From NCBI RefSeq assembly GCF_022568815.1, contig NZ_JAKZHX010000007.1, positions 277,748 through 341,747 on the forward strand: a stretch of 64,000 nt of DNA, written 5' to 3'. Under the pieces are notes generated by a model. The model was given only the letters and a program-made list of their open reading frames with translations. It ran no database searches and was not told the origin of the DNA. The position numbers and the translations under genes are program-made. Below are positions 10,642 through 21,700 of the stretch, piece after piece; position 1 is the first letter of the stretch; each line of letters begins with the position of its first letter. The stretch is from Undibacterium paludis (GTDB lineage: Bacteria; Pseudomonadota; Gammaproteobacteria; Burkholderiales; Burkholderiaceae_D).

Positions 10642-10700
10642 TTTTTACTGATCTTTTTACTGATCTTTTTACTGATCTTTTTACTGATCTTTTACTGCTC
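10642..10700. repeat. Tandem 12 bp repeat upstream of murD
   Basis: TTTTTACTGATC occurs four times in perfect tandem (10642-10689), followed by a degenerate fifth copy (to about 10700). On the coding strand of murD the unit reads GATCAGTAAAAA. It fills most of the mraY-murD spacer, just before the murD ribosome-binding site (AAGGTAG). Confidence 0.9.
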
Positions 10701-10712
10701 TGAACTTGATTT

Positions 10713-11882
10713 TTAACGCAACTTCAAAGAAGACAAACCTATCAACACCAGCAACATCGTGATGATCCAGAAACGCACGACGACCTGGGTTTCTTTCCAA
10801 CCTTTTTTCTCAAAATGGTGATGCAAGGGCGCCATCAGCAACAGACGACGACCTTCGCCATATTTTTTCTTTGTATATTTGAAGTAGCCGACCTGCAGCA
10901 TCACAGACAAGGTCTCGGCCACGAAAATACCGCCCATGATGAACAGGACAATTTCCTGTCTGACGATGACAGCTACCGTACCCAACGCACCACCGAGGGC
11001 CAGCGCGCCGACATCGCCCATGAACACCTGAGCCGGATGCGCATTGAACCAGAGGAAAGCCAGGCCCGCACCCGCCATCGCACCACAGAAGATCAGTAAC
11101 TCGCCAGCACCAGGGATATGCGGTATCAACAGGTACTTGGCATAGCCGACGTTACCGGTCAGGTAGGCAAACAGGCCCAGTGCCGAACCGACCATGATGG
11201 TTGGCATGATTGCCAGGCCGTCCAGACCATCTGTAAAATTGACGGCATTGCTGGTGCCGACGATGACGCAATACGTCAATGCGATAAAACCCCAAACGCC
11301 AAGCGGGTAACTGACCGTCTTGAAGAAAGGCACGATCAAATCAGCCTTGGGCGGCAAATCCATGCTGAAGCCCGATTGTACCCAGGCGATGAACAATTCC
11401 AGCACCTTGGAATTGCTTGGAGCAGAAACCGAGAACGCCAGGTAAAAAGCAGCAACCAGACCGACCAGTGATTGCCAGAAATACTTCTCGCGCGAACGCA
11501 TGCCTTCAGGGTCTTTATAGACCACCTTGCGGTAATCATCGACCCAGCCGACTGCACCATAACCAAGAGTGACGATCATCACCACCCAGACAAAACGATT
11601 GCTGAGGTCAGCCCACAGCAAAGTGGAAATACCGATAGAGATCAGTACCAAAACGCCGCCCATGGTCGGAGTGCCGGATTTGACCAGATGGGTTTCCATG
11701 CCGTACGTACGCACAGCCTGCCCTACCTTCAGTCTGGTCAACATGCGAATCACCGCAGGACCAGCAAAAATACCAATTGAGATGGCCGTCATCGTGGCAA
11801 ATACTGCGCGAAAGGTAATAAACCCGAAGACGCGCAGCCAGCCAATATCTTGCTTGAAAAGTTCAGCCAACCAGAGCAACAT
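10713..11882 (-). CDS. mraY: Phospho-MurNAc-pentapeptide transferase MraY
   Basis: MraY makes lipid I by moving phospho-MurNAc-pentapeptide to undecaprenyl phosphate in the inner membrane. About ten hydrophobic helices, the WVDDYRK motif with the catalytic-type Asp pair, the [10 protein letters not shown] motif and the C-terminal [11 protein letters not shown] signature are all present. Length is 389 aa. Murein gene murF lies immediately upstream with a 1 bp gap. Confidence 0.98.
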   Translation of the reverse strand: MLLWLAELFKQDIGWLRVFGFITFRAVFATMTAISIGIFAGPAVIRMLTRLKVGQAVRTYGMETHLVKSGTPTMGGVLVLISIGISTLLWADLSNRFVWVVMIVTLGYGAVGWVDDYRKVVYKDPEGMRSREKYFWQSLVGLVAAFYLAFSVSAPSNSKVLELFIAWVQSGFSMDLPPKADLIVPFFKTVSYPLGVWGFIALTYCVIVGTSNAVNFTDGLDGLAIMPTIMVGSALGLFAYLTGNVGYAKYLLIPHIPGAGELLIFCGAMAGAGLAFLWFNAHPAQVFMGDVGALALGGALGTVAVIVRQEIVLFIMGGIFVAETLSVMLQVGYFKYTKKKYGEGRRLLLMAPLHHHFEKKGWKETQVVVRFWIITMLLVLIGLSSLKLR

Positions 11883-11883
11883 G

Positions 11884-13293
11884 CTAGTGATTCCCTATTA
11901 TTTTTTGTTGTAATGTATTTGTACCGCCCGGTGTGACCAGGTGAGCAACGGCTCTTTCCATCTTCATGAAGCGGGAACCCTTGACCAGCACCGTTGTCTC
12001 AGCCTGAACACAACTGTCCAGGGCGTTAAGCAAACTATCAATGTCAGCAAAGTGCCGGGCACCCTCGCCATAACCCAGCGCTGTGTGAGTAACCAGATCA
12101 CCCAGCAGCAACAATTGTTTGATGCCACGCTGACGTGCATATTCACCAATCTCTTGATGGAATTGTGCACCGTTATCGCCAACCTCCCCCATATCGCCCA
12201 ACACCAAGATGGTGTCACCGGCTATCTGCGCCAGGACGTCAATCGCGGCACGGACAGAATCAGGGTTGGCGTTGTAACTGTCGTCTATCACCGTAGCACC
12301 ACATGCCGCCTGCTTGCGCTGCAGCCGGCCGTTGACCGGTGCAAAATTTTCCAGGCCACTGACGATGGCTTCATGGCTGACACCAATTGCGTGACAGCAT
12401 GCCGCAGCAGCCAGCGCATTCAAGACATTGTGCTGACCCGCCGCCTGCAGGCGAATGGCCAAGTCCCGCCCTGCCAGTTTCACTTGCAAGTCGCTGCCAA
12501 ACACGCTGGGCTGATAAGTGGCATGCACATCGGCATCGTCAGTCAAACCAAAAGTCAGGGTTTTACGCTGGCCATGCTCAGACGCAAAGGATTGCCACAA
12601 GGCGCTGTACTCGTCACCAGCAGGAAATACCGCCACGCCATCGTCAGGCAGGCTTTGTATGGCGACACCATTTTCTCTTGCTACCGCTTCCACGGTCTGC
12701 ATGAATTCCTGGTGTTCACGCTGGGCATTGTTGACCAGCGCCACAGTCGGCCTGGCGGCAGATGCCAGCAAGGCAATTTCGCCTGGATGGTTCATGCCCA
12801 TTTCGATGACTGCTGCCTGATGGCCTGAATGCAATTGCATGATGGTCAGCGGTACGCCGATTTCATTATTCAGATTGCCGGTAGTCGCCAGACGGCCATC
12901 TGCACCGAATGCTGCTGCCAGGATGGATGCAATCATTTCCTTGACGGTGGTCTTGCCATTGCTGCCAGTCACGCCAATGACAGGCAAGGTAAACTTCTGA
13001 CGCCAGAAACGTGCAACTTCAGCCAGGGCCATCTTGCTATCCGGCACCAGCAAGGCTGGCAATGTGAACCCTGCCGGAAGCTTTTCTGCAATAACGGCAG
13101 CAGCACCGGCAGCGGCTACCTGGGGCAAAAAGTCATGCGCATCAAATTGTTCACCACGCAGGGCGACAAATACATCGCCAGCACCAGCTTTGCGACTGTC
13201 GGTAGTTAAGCCGCGCACCTCGGCATTCGCCGTCATTTGTGCGTTGTTGACTGTACCCAGCAAGTCTTGAAGAGTGAATTGCATGGCTCGCAT
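11884..13293 (-). CDS. murF: UDP-MurNAc-tripeptide--D-Ala-D-Ala ligase MurF
   Basis: MurF adds the D-Ala-D-Ala dipeptide made by Ddl to complete the pentapeptide. It has the N-terminal [20 protein letters not shown] motif, the ATP loop [13 protein letters not shown] and the [16 protein letters not shown] motif. Length is 469 aa. The ATG at 13293 overlaps the murE stop; an in-frame ATG three codons later is an alternative. Confidence 0.97.
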   Translation of the reverse strand: MRAMQFTLQDLLGTVNNAQMTANAEVRGLTTDSRKAGAGDVFVALRGEQFDAHDFLPQVAAAGAAAVIAEKLPAGFTLPALLVPDSKMALAEVARFWRQKFTLPVIGVTGSNGKTTVKEMIASILAAAFGADGRLATTGNLNNEIGVPLTIMQLHSGHQAAVIEMGMNHPGEIALLASAARPTVALVNNAQREHQEFMQTVEAVARENGVAIQSLPDDGVAVFPAGDEYSALWQSFASEHGQRKTLTFGLTDDADVHATYQPSVFGSDLQVKLAGRDLAIRLQAAGQHNVLNALAAAACCHAIGVSHEAIVSGLENFAPVNGRLQRKQAACGATVIDDSYNANPDSVRAAIDVLAQIAGDTILVLGDMGEVGDNGAQFHQEIGEYARQRGIKQLLLLGDLVTHTALGYGEGARHFADIDSLLNALDSCVQAETTVLVKGSRFMKMERAVAHLVTPGGTNTLQQKIIGNH

Positions 13294-14819
13294 CAGCTGC
13301 CCCTCTTCATATTGCCGCTGGTTGCCACGGTGGCCAGCGCCAGGGCCGCATGCTCTTCATCAGAGAAGGGCCATTTCTTGCTCTTGATATCCTGATAGGT
13401 CTCGTGACCTTTACCGGCCAGCAGAACCACATCATGATTATCTGCATGCTTGATTGCATACAGGATGGCATTGGCGCGGTCTTCGATGACCTGTGGCGCA
13501 CCGGTCATTCCAGCCAGAATGTCCTGGATAATCTGTGTCGGGTCTTCAGTACGCGGGTTGTCGCTGGTGACGACCACATGCTGCGCCTGCTCGGCGATCT
13601 TGCCCATTTGCGGGCGTTTGCCCGGATCACGGTCACCACCACAGCCAAACACACACCACAACTTGCCGTTGCGCTCTGTCGCCACCTGTTGCAGGGCTTC
13701 CAGGGTTTTTTCCAGCGCATCCGGTGTATGGGCATAATCAATGACAACCATCACATGGCCAGCAGTACCCAGTAATTGCATGCGGCCAGGTACGGGCGTC
13801 AGTTTTTCTATGATGGACAAGGCTTTGCTCAGCGCGATACCCTTGCTCAGCAACACGGCGAGTACCGCCAAAATATTGCTGACATTGAACTTGCCTATGA
13901 GCTGGGTCTTGACCAGGCCGGAACCGAATGGTGAATCAAGATGGAAGCTGGTACCGGCATGATTGGTTTTCAGGTTGCTGGCGACCAGCACATCCAGCCC
14001 GGGGAAATCTTTCTTGTCCAGGCTGTAGCCCAGGATTCTTGTGGCTGACTGTTTTACCTGCATGTGCGCGACCAGTTCCAGCCCGTAAGCGTCATCAAGA
14101 TTGATGACAGCCGTACCCAGATCCTGCCATTCAAACAGTCTGGTCTTGGCAGCAGCATAGTTTGCCATATCGCCATGATAGTCGAGATGATCGCGCGTCA
14201 GATTCGTCAACACCGCCACATCAAAATGCAAGCCATTCAAGCGTCCCTGGTGCAGACCTATCGATGAAGCCTCGATCGCCAATGCCTGGGCGCCATCACG
14301 ATTCAATTCTGCGATTTTCTGCTGCAGGGCGATAGCGTCCGGTGTGGTGTAACCGGTCTCTGCCAGCTGACCTATGACGCCATTGCGGTACTGGCCTATG
14401 CCAAGAGTACCGACCACGGCAGATGGCGTGCCATTCAAAGACAGGGCCTTGGCTATCCATTGTGAACAAGATGTCTTGCCATTGGTGCCGGTAATGGCGA
14501 CATTGAACCAGGCCTGTTCAGCCTGCCCATACCAGGCGTGGGCAACGTGGCCAGCAACTTCCTGCAAATCTGCCACCGCCAGATGAGGCGTACGGAGTGC
14601 CTCATCCCAAACAAAATGATCAGCCTCATAGACGACAGCAACTGCGCCATTGACAATTGCATGGGCGATATGTGCACGACCATCGGTATTGGAGGTGCGC
14701 AGTGCGAAGAAGACATCTCCGGTTTGTATGGAGCGGGAATCTGAGCGCAGTTGCGCATTCGGCGCATGCTGCTTCAGCCAGTCCAGTATTGCTACTATCA
14801 TTGTATTTTTCTGTTTCAT
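13293..14819 (-). CDS. murE: UDP-MurNAc-dipeptide--meso-diaminopimelate ligase MurE
   Basis: MurE adds the third stem residue. The ATP loop [13 protein letters not shown] is present, and the SDNPRTEDP sequence carries the DNPR motif typical of meso-diaminopimelate-adding enzymes, as expected for a Gram-negative. Length is 508 aa. Its start overlaps the ftsI stop by one base and its stop overlaps murF. Confidence 0.97.
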   Translation of the reverse strand: MKQKNTMIVAILDWLKQHAPNAQLRSDSRSIQTGDVFFALRTSNTDGRAHIAHAIVNGAVAVVYEADHFVWDEALRTPHLAVADLQEVAGHVAHAWYGQAEQAWFNVAITGTNGKTSCSQWIAKALSLNGTPSAVVGTLGIGQYRNGVIGQLAETGYTTPDAIALQQKIAELNRDGAQALAIEASSIGLHQGRLNGLHFDVAVLTNLTRDHLDYHGDMANYAAAKTRLFEWQDLGTAVINLDDAYGLELVAHMQVKQSATRILGYSLDKKDFPGLDVLVASNLKTNHAGTSFHLDSPFGSGLVKTQLIGKFNVSNILAVLAVLLSKGIALSKALSIIEKLTPVPGRMQLLGTAGHVMVVIDYAHTPDALEKTLEALQQVATERNGKLWCVFGCGGDRDPGKRPQMGKIAEQAQHVVVTSDNPRTEDPTQIIQDILAGMTGAPQVIEDRANAILYAIKHADNHDVVLLAGKGHETYQDIKSKKWPFSDEEHAALALATVATSGNMKRGS

Positions 14820-16582
14820 TACATGCTTTCCTGTACACCTTCTTCAGGAATAATGCTGGTGACGTTGGAATCCGGCGGCACATTGAGTGAGCGCAAAACA
14901 TTCGCCATAATTGCCGCAAATACCGGTGCTGCTACAGGGCCTGCGAAGTGTCCACCAACCGTTGGTTCGTCCACCATCACCGCCACAATGACACGCGGAT
15001 TTGAAACGGGAGCAAAACCAATGAAATCAAGCAGATATTTATTCACGTAACGGCCACCCTCATTCTTGTGGGCAGTACCTGTTTTGCCTGCAACACGGTA
15101 ACCGGCAATACGCGCTTGTGGCGCAGTACCACCAGGCTCGGTCACCGTTTCCATCATCTGGCGCACTTGTTTTGACGTCTTTTCAGAAATCACACGTGAA
15201 CCATGTGGCATTTCAGCCGACTTTTGGAAAGTCAGCGGAATCATGTCACCATCCCTGGCAAAGATCATATAAGAACGCGCCATCTGTATCAGCGATACCG
15301 AGATACCATGGCCATAGCTCATCGTGGCTTGCTCAATCGGACGCCAATTTTTGTAATTACGCAGGCGCCCGGCAACCGCACCAGGGAAACCGAATTTGGG
15401 TTGCTGACCAAAGCCCAGGGTAGTGAACATTTCCCACATTTCTTGTGGTGGCATTTGCAAGGCTATTTTTGCAGTGCCGATGTTCGAAGATTTTTGTATG
15501 ATCTGCGCGACTGTCAGTGAGCCTTGTTTGTGGGCATCATGTATCAGGTTCGGACCTATGGCCATGACGCCGGGCGCGGTCTGGAAAACGGTATCAGGTG
15601 TGACGCGGCCAGTTTCCAGTGCCAGGGCTATTGTCACTGGCTTCATGGTGGAACCAGGCTCAAAGGTATCGGTCATGACACGGTTACGCAATTGCGCACC
15701 AGTCAGCACCGACCTGTCATTCGGGTTATAGGTAGGCAAATTCACCAGCGCCAGCACTTCACCGGTTTGCACATCCAGCACCACCGCACCGCCGGCCTTG
15801 GCCTTGTGTTTTTCCAGCGCTTCTTTCAAGTGAGTGTAGGCGATATACTGGATTTTGCTATCTATCGACAGTGTCAGGTCCTTGCCGTCATGCGGTTCGC
15901 GCACGGCCTGTATATCCTCGACGATATGGCCAAGCCTGTCCTTGATGACACGGCGACTCCCGGTCTTGCCCGCCAGGTTTTTTTCCGATGCCAGCTCTAT
16001 ACCTTCCTGTCCTACGTCTTCCACATTGGTGAAGCCAACCACATGGGCCATGACTTCTCCTTCAGGATAGAAACGTTTGTATTCCTTGCGGGTTTCTATG
16101 CCTGGTATGGCCAGCGCCACAATTTTGTCAGACACATCGGCTTCAACCTGGCGTTTCAGGTAAACAAACTGACGGTCAGAATCAAGCTTCTTGCGTAACT
16201 CCGCTTCACTCATATCCAGCAACCTGGCTAATTGCTGGATTTTTTCTTTTGGCGCTTCCAGCACATCCTCTGGTATCGCCCAGATAGCTTTGACAGGCAC
16301 AGATGAAGCCAGCACCTGGCCATTGCGGTCAGTGATCTTGCCACGCGTGGCCGGCAGTTCCAGCGTACGTGCGTAACGGTTTTCACCTTGCTTCTTCAGG
16401 AAAGGTGTACTAAAGCCTTGCAAATACAGTGCTTTGGCGATCAAGGCCAGGAAAGCGGCAAACAGCAAAAACAGGATGAAGCGGGAACGCCAGGTCGGCA
16501 GCTTGACATCGAGTATGGGGTTCGATGAAAAGGCGACGCCGCGTGCAGCGGCTGTACGTGAGGTAGTGGCTGACCTGCTCAT
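14819..16582 (-). CDS. ftsI: FtsI (PBP3), septal transpeptidase
   Basis: FtsI is the class B penicillin-binding protein that cross-links septal peptidoglycan. A single N-terminal transmembrane helix (residues about 34-52) is followed by the dimerisation domain and the transpeptidase domain. Catalytic motifs are SxxK (STMK, near residue 310), SxN (SSN, near 365) and KTGT (near 499). Length (587 aa) is normal. It overlaps ftsL by four bases and murE by one. Confidence 0.97.
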   Translation of the reverse strand: MSRSATTSRTAAARGVAFSSNPILDVKLPTWRSRFILFLLFAAFLALIAKALYLQGFSTPFLKKQGENRYARTLELPATRGKITDRNGQVLASSVPVKAIWAIPEDVLEAPKEKIQQLARLLDMSEAELRKKLDSDRQFVYLKRQVEADVSDKIVALAIPGIETRKEYKRFYPEGEVMAHVVGFTNVEDVGQEGIELASEKNLAGKTGSRRVIKDRLGHIVEDIQAVREPHDGKDLTLSIDSKIQYIAYTHLKEALEKHKAKAGGAVVLDVQTGEVLALVNLPTYNPNDRSVLTGAQLRNRVMTDTFEPGSTMKPVTIALALETGRVTPDTVFQTAPGVMAIGPNLIHDAHKQGSLTVAQIIQKSSNIGTAKIALQMPPQEMWEMFTTLGFGQQPKFGFPGAVAGRLRNYKNWRPIEQATMSYGHGISVSLIQMARSYMIFARDGDMIPLTFQKSAEMPHGSRVISEKTSKQVRQMMETVTEPGGTAPQARIAGYRVAGKTGTAHKNEGGRYVNKYLLDFIGFAPVSNPRVIVAVMVDEPTVGGHFAGPVAAPVFAAIMANVLRSLNVPPDSNVTSIIPEEGVQESM

Positions 16583-16854
16583 TTTGCCTCCACTGCTTTC
16601 AGATACTGTGTACGTTCAGGGGTAACGGCGACCATGTTCAATTCACGTGTCGCAGTTGCTTCTATCCTTGCATGCTTGCCATAGGTGGATTGATCAAGTT
16701 TCAGCTGTGTCCACTGCAAGTCATACTGCTTGCTCAAACTTTGTTCACGCTCCAGCTCGATGAACAGGCGACGGGCCTGGTACTGCGAATTGATCAGCGA
16801 CAACGCACAGGCAATCAGCGCCGTCGCCAGGATGATGTTCAGCCGTGTGCTCAT
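16579..16854 (-). CDS. ftsL: Cell division protein FtsL
   Basis: This 91-residue bitopic protein has an N-terminal transmembrane segment ([17 protein letters not shown]) followed by a short periplasmic coiled-coil-like region rich in Gln, Glu and Leu. Size, topology and the position between rsmH and ftsI identify FtsL, the partner of FtsB and FtsQ. Sequence similarity alone would be weak for this fast-evolving family. Confidence 0.93.
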   Translation of the reverse strand: MSTRLNIILATALIACALSLINSQYQARRLFIELEREQSLSKQYDLQWTQLKLDQSTYGKHARIEATATRELNMVAVTPERTQYLKAVEAK

Positions 16855-17810
16855 GCCGCCACCTCGGGTAAACGTTCTGCCACACGCAAGATGGCTGACC
16901 TGGCACGCGGATTGGCATTCACTTCAGCCTCCGAAGGCTTGATGCGATCAAGCAAACGCATTTTTGGCTGCGGCAGGTCAAGATGCCGTATCGGCAAACG
17001 CCGGTCGGGCTGCGCCACCTTCACTTTTGAGGCAAAAAACTGTTTGACGATACGGTCTTCCAGCGAATGGAAGCTGATGACCGACATCCGTCCATATGGC
17101 GCCAGCGCGTCGTAAGCAGCCGCCAGACCTATTTCGAGATCTTCAAGCTCCTGATTGATGAAAATCCGTATAGCCTGAAAGGTGCGAGTTGCCGGGTCTT
17201 TACCCTTCTCGCGAGTTTTGACGGCGTGTGCGACGATTTCTGCGAGCTGTCGTGTTCCACGAATGGCGTCTGTCTTCCTGCGAGCAACAATCGCCTTTGC
17301 AATCTGAAAAGCAAACCGTTCTTCCCCATAATCTCTTATAACCTCCGTAATTTGCTCTTCATCGGCAGTCGCCAGCCAGTCGGCCGCCGATATGCCACGC
17401 GTGGTATCCATACGCATGTCAAGCGGACCATCAGCCCTGAAGCTAAAGCCCCTGCTGGCATCATCCACTTGTGGTGAAGAAATGCCCAGATCCATCAAAA
17501 TACCGTCAACCCTGTTCACGCCACAGTCAGGCAGGGCTGCTGCCATCGTTGCAAAGCTGTCATGCACGATATGAAAACGCGGATCACTGATTTCAGCTGC
17601 GCTGGCTATCGCCTGCGTGTCCTTGTCAAACGCAATCAGGCGGCCATTGGCAGCCAGTTGCGACAGGATCAGGCGGCTGTGGCCACCGCGTCCAAAGGTA
17701 CCATCCACATATATCCCGCCAGCACGCTGGCCAGCGATGCCGAGAGCATCTACAGCCTCATGCAACAGCACTGTCTGGTGCGTAAAATCTGCCGCTTGCT
17801 GAATACTCAT
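16851..17810 (-). CDS. rsmH: 16S rRNA (cytosine-1402-N4)-methyltransferase RsmH (MraW)
   Basis: RsmH methylates N4 of C1402 in the ribosomal P site of 16S rRNA using S-adenosylmethionine. The family start [13 protein letters not shown], the SAM-binding [14 protein letters not shown] motif near residues 36-49 and the [12 protein letters not shown] and [13 protein letters not shown] motifs are present. Length is 319 aa. It lies 9 bp after mraZ and overlaps ftsL by four bases. Confidence 0.97.
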   Translation of the reverse strand: MSIQQAADFTHQTVLLHEAVDALGIAGQRAGGIYVDGTFGRGGHSRLILSQLAANGRLIAFDKDTQAIASAAEISDPRFHIVHDSFATMAAALPDCGVNRVDGILMDLGISSPQVDDASRGFSFRADGPLDMRMDTTRGISAADWLATADEEQITEVIRDYGEERFAFQIAKAIVARRKTDAIRGTRQLAEIVAHAVKTREKGKDPATRTFQAIRIFINQELEDLEIGLAAAYDALAPYGRMSVISFHSLEDRIVKQFFASKVKVAQPDRRLPIRHLDLPQPKMRLLDRIKPSEAEVNANPRARSAILRVAERLPEVAA

Positions 17811-17819
17811 TGCCCGCGA

Positions 17820-18248
17820 TCAGAAAGAAAAATTGTTTAAGACATCAGGAGCGCCGCCAGCAATGGCTTTCGCTTCGTTTTCAGCCAGTTTGGTCGCATC
17901 CCAGATTTCGAAATGACTGCCCATGCCCAGCAGCATCACATCGCGCTGCATGCCGACAGCATTGCGCAACTCAGGTGCAACCAGAATGCGGCCGGCACTA
18001 TCCATGTCAACATCGAAGGCATTGCCAAGAAAGATACGTTTCCAGTCACGTGCCTGAATGGGCCAGGCGGCGATTTGTTCGCGATGGGATTCCCAGGTCG
18101 GGCGTGGGAACAGCAAGAGGCAACCATCCGGATGGCGGGTCAGGGTAATCCGGCCTTCGCACTGGACATTGAGCGCGTCACGATGCCGGGCAGGGATGGA
18201 CATCCTGCCTTTTGCATCGAGATTGAGTGAGGACGCCCCCTGGAACAC
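17820..18248 (-). CDS. mraZ: Transcriptional regulator MraZ
   Basis: MraZ is a ring-forming DNA-binding protein of the AbrB/SpoVT fold that represses its own dcw operon in E. coli. The 142-residue protein has two copies of the MraZ half (residues about 5-50 with [17 protein letters not shown], and about 80-125 with [18 protein letters not shown]). It is the first gene of the cluster. A matching operator of four 10 bp-spaced repeats lies just upstream, so negative autoregulation is likely. Confidence 0.97.
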   Translation of the reverse strand: MFQGASSLNLDAKGRMSIPARHRDALNVQCEGRITLTRHPDGCLLLFPRPTWESHREQIAAWPIQARDWKRIFLGNAFDVDMDSAGRILVAPELRNAVGMQRDVMLLGMGSHFEIWDATKLAENEAKAIAGGAPDVLNNFSF

Positions 18249-18321
18249 GCTGTCTACCTTTTTTCCTGAAATTCTGTCTGACTGGCCAAGTATGAAATGT
18301 AAGCGAATACTGTTGATTTAT

Positions 18322-18356
18322 TCCACAAAATTACACTTTTTCACACTATTGCCCAC
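18322..18356 (-). promoter_or_regulatory. MraZ operator: four repeats at exact 10 bp spacing
   Basis: Reading the minus strand towards mraZ, the pentamers are GTGGG (18352-18356), GTGTG (18342-18346), GTGTA (18332-18336) and GTGGA (18322-18326), each separated by five bases. E. coli MraZ binds TGGGN repeats with 5 nt spacers. The array begins inside the -10 box, fitting repression. Confidence 0.75.
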
Positions 18357-18383
18357 TTTAGAGGATGACTTGACCGTGGTCAA
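18355..18383 (-). promoter_or_regulatory. Sigma70-type promoter of mraZ / dcw cluster
   Basis: On the minus strand TTGACC (18378-18383) is followed after 17 bp by TAAAGT (18355-18360). Both boxes are good matches with ideal spacing, and the -10 overlaps the first MraZ repeat. The rest of the 18384-18795 gap shows no gene. Confidence 0.7.
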
Positions 18384-18795
18384 GCGTATTCGATGAGTAA
18401 ATTTGGAAATTATCTAATGAAGTCAATGACTTAGCGCAACTACTTGAGGTTAGTCGCAGACAAATTACCCTGATAAATTAGGCACTTACAGAACTTAGTG
18501 AAAGTAGCGTCTCACGTATAACCATGTGTTTGACCAAAAACGATTTGTTGTTGGCGTGGAGACTTGAGGGAAATGCCTGCAGGAAAGAGGAATTTGCTGC
18601 TTTTTAACTACTGTAGTGTCAATTGATAAACTATGATGGTCAGACGGTGATGAATCAGGGGCCAGATTATCGCTGAAAATCTGGTAGACGGGGCGGTTTT
18701 TCCCTGCCTGCAATCAAATATTGGCTCGCAATATTGACTTCAGATAAAGGCAATACAAGCGAAATTGGCAAGTTTTGCAAGATGTTGACTGTATC

Positions 18796-21700
18796 TCATC
18801 GATACCGGTATTGACGCCGCAACAACTGCTGGAACTCCTTATCGGCGACTGCCCTGCTGAAGTAAAAGCCCTGGAATTCATCGCAGTCGCAATCTCGCAG
18901 GGTTTCCAGCTGCACTGCCGAATCCACTCCTTCCGCAATCACCTTGATACCCAGGGTATGGGCCATGGCTACAATAGCCAGCACAATGGCAGTGTCATTC
19001 GGATCATCCGGTATATCCTTGATGAAGGAACGGTCGACCTTGACGCTGTCGACAGGGAAGCGCTTCAGGTAAGCAAGCGAAGAATAGCCAGTCCCGAAGT
19101 CATCAATGGACAGGGTAAAACCCGCCTCTTTCAGGCCATCCATCAGCAGTATCGCCTGCTCACGGTTGTGCATGACCATGCTCTCCGTGATTTCGAATTC
19201 TATGGAGTTGGCAGGAACGCGCCAGAAATCAACCACGCTCTTGACTTCATCAAGCATGTGCGCGTCATTGAACTGTGCGCCGGACAGATTGATGGCAACC
19301 CTGCCAAAATCCTTGTCGACATGACGGAAACTGAGAATATCACGGCAAGCAATATCAAGCACCAGCATGCCCAGGCGGGCAATCAGGCCGGCTTCTTCTG
19401 CAAGGCCAATGAATTCTACCGGGTAAAGCAAGCCACGTTCGGGATGATTCCAGCGCACCAGTGCTTCGGCACCGACGATACGCTCGGTCATGACATCGAG
19501 CTTGGGCTGGTAATGGACGACGAATTCCCGCCTTTCAAGCGCCTTGCGCAGCCTTGCCTCAAAGGCCAGGCGCTCTACGGTGTGGACATTCATTTCCGAT
19601 GCGTAGAACTGGTAATTGTCCTTGCCCTTGTTCTTGGCCCGGTACATGGCAATATCAGCGTTCTTTAGCAGGGTCTGTGCATCCTTGCCATCAACAGGGA
19701 AAGTGGCGATACCGATGCTGGCGCTGAGCTGGCATTCCTGCCCGTCAATTTCAAAAGGCTGGGCCGCAGCAAACAGGAGTTTGTCGGCCACGTCGCCAAG
19801 ATCACGCGGCTCGTCAAACTGATCAATCAGGAGTATGAATTCATCACCACCTATCCTGGCGATGATGTCAGATTCACGCAGGCAATGGCGAAAACTGCGG
19901 GCCACCGTGCGCAAGACATTGTCACCTTCATCATGACCAAAGGTGTCGTTGATATTCTTGAATCTGTCCAGGTCCAGGAAAAGCACGGCCAGCTGGCTGC
20001 GGTTGCGCTCTGCCACTGCCAGTGCACGTGCCAGATGCTGGTTATACAGGAAACGGTTTGGCAAACCCGTGAGTTCGTCATAATGCGCCAGTTGCAGGAT
20101 TTTCTTTTCCGAACGGCGGCCTTCTATGGCTATCCCGGCAATGTCGACTGTTATGCGGATCAGGCCAAGGTCCTTTTCGCTCAACGCCATCCCGCTCCGT
20201 GAAAACAGGCAAAAACTGCCGAGCAACTGCCCATTGCGGCCAACAATCGGCCAGGCCCCGCATGAACTGTAGCTTGCCAGAGTCTCAACCCCATTCACGA
20301 ACTGCATCGCCGGTGCCTGCAAGAACTCGGTCAGCCACACCTGTTGCGCGCTCAGGACTGCCTCAGACCAGATGCCGTTACCATGCGTGACAATCATACC
20401 GGGGATTTGCGTACCCAAGACTTCAGGGAAGCGTTCGCCGGCGGCCTGGGCAAAACTGCGCCGGTCTTCTGCCAGTAACTGTATGCCGCAAAACCAGTGC
20501 GGACAGAGTTTTTCTGCAAACTGACAGATTGCCTCCAGGATGGACGTCAATTCTTCATCACTGCCAATCAATTTCAACAGACGGTTTTGGCCCGCCATCA
20601 GCAGCTCTGTATATTTGCGGGCATTAATGTCGCGCTCCACGCAAAACAGCAGCATTTCACCTTCGACTTCGACACGAACCAGGGAAATTTCGTTGTATTG
20701 TATCTGCCCGTTGCGCAGCGTCGCCCATTCGAAGCGCTGTGGCTGGCCCTGAAACGCCTGATCTATCAGGGTGGCCACCAGCACATCCCTGTCCTGGCTT
20801 GCATGACCGGCGACCGATTGCACACTGGGGGAGAAACTGCCTACCTTGCGTCCTATCACTTCATCCGCGAACTTGGCGCCATATAAGGCAACGGCTGCAG
20901 GATTACAATCGACGTAGGTGTAGTTACGTCCTATCAGCAAAATGGCATCTTGCGCCCCCTGATATAACAGGCGATAGCGGCTCTCGCTGGCCTCCAGCCG
21001 GTTTCTGGAATCGCGCAAGTGGCGAATTTGCCATAACAACAATATCGCCAGTATCAATATGAAAGTTGCCGTCATGGCCGTCACCATGATTTTTTGCGTC
21101 ACCCTGGCATTCCAGTCTGCCAGTATGACGCTGGTCTCTCTCGAATACACCAGTGTCAGGGGGAAGTCGCTGATTCTACGGTAGCTGATCAACCAGTTGC
21201 TGCCATTTCTGGGTTCGTCACGAACAACACCCTCGCTGGATTTGCTATGGACCATGGATCCCACCACGGTCGCTGAAAAATCGGCATCACCGGCATCCGT
21301 CGCGGCACGGGCGCCGGCCAGTTTTTTACCAGACTCATCATATAAGGCGATGCTTGCGCCGCTGCCGAGTGCAACACGCTCATAGAAATCGTACAGATAC
21401 CGAAGTTGAATATCGGCCTGGATCAGCGCAACACGCTTGCCATCCTTGTCAAGAATGCTTTTGGCGATGGGTAAAACCCAGCCGCCATTCTCACTGGTCT
21501 GGAAAGTTTTCCCAAGCACAAGCTTGTTGTCGGCAGGCTGGTCTAACAGGTATTTGATGTGATTCAGGTCTTGCGCCAAGACATCGGCACTACCAAGCTG
21601 ACTATACGCCAGCCGCCTGCCTTGCAGATCAAAGATGGAAATGGCGTAAATCGATGCCGATTCCTGTCTCTGCATGCTGAGAATGCGTTCTATTCCCCTG

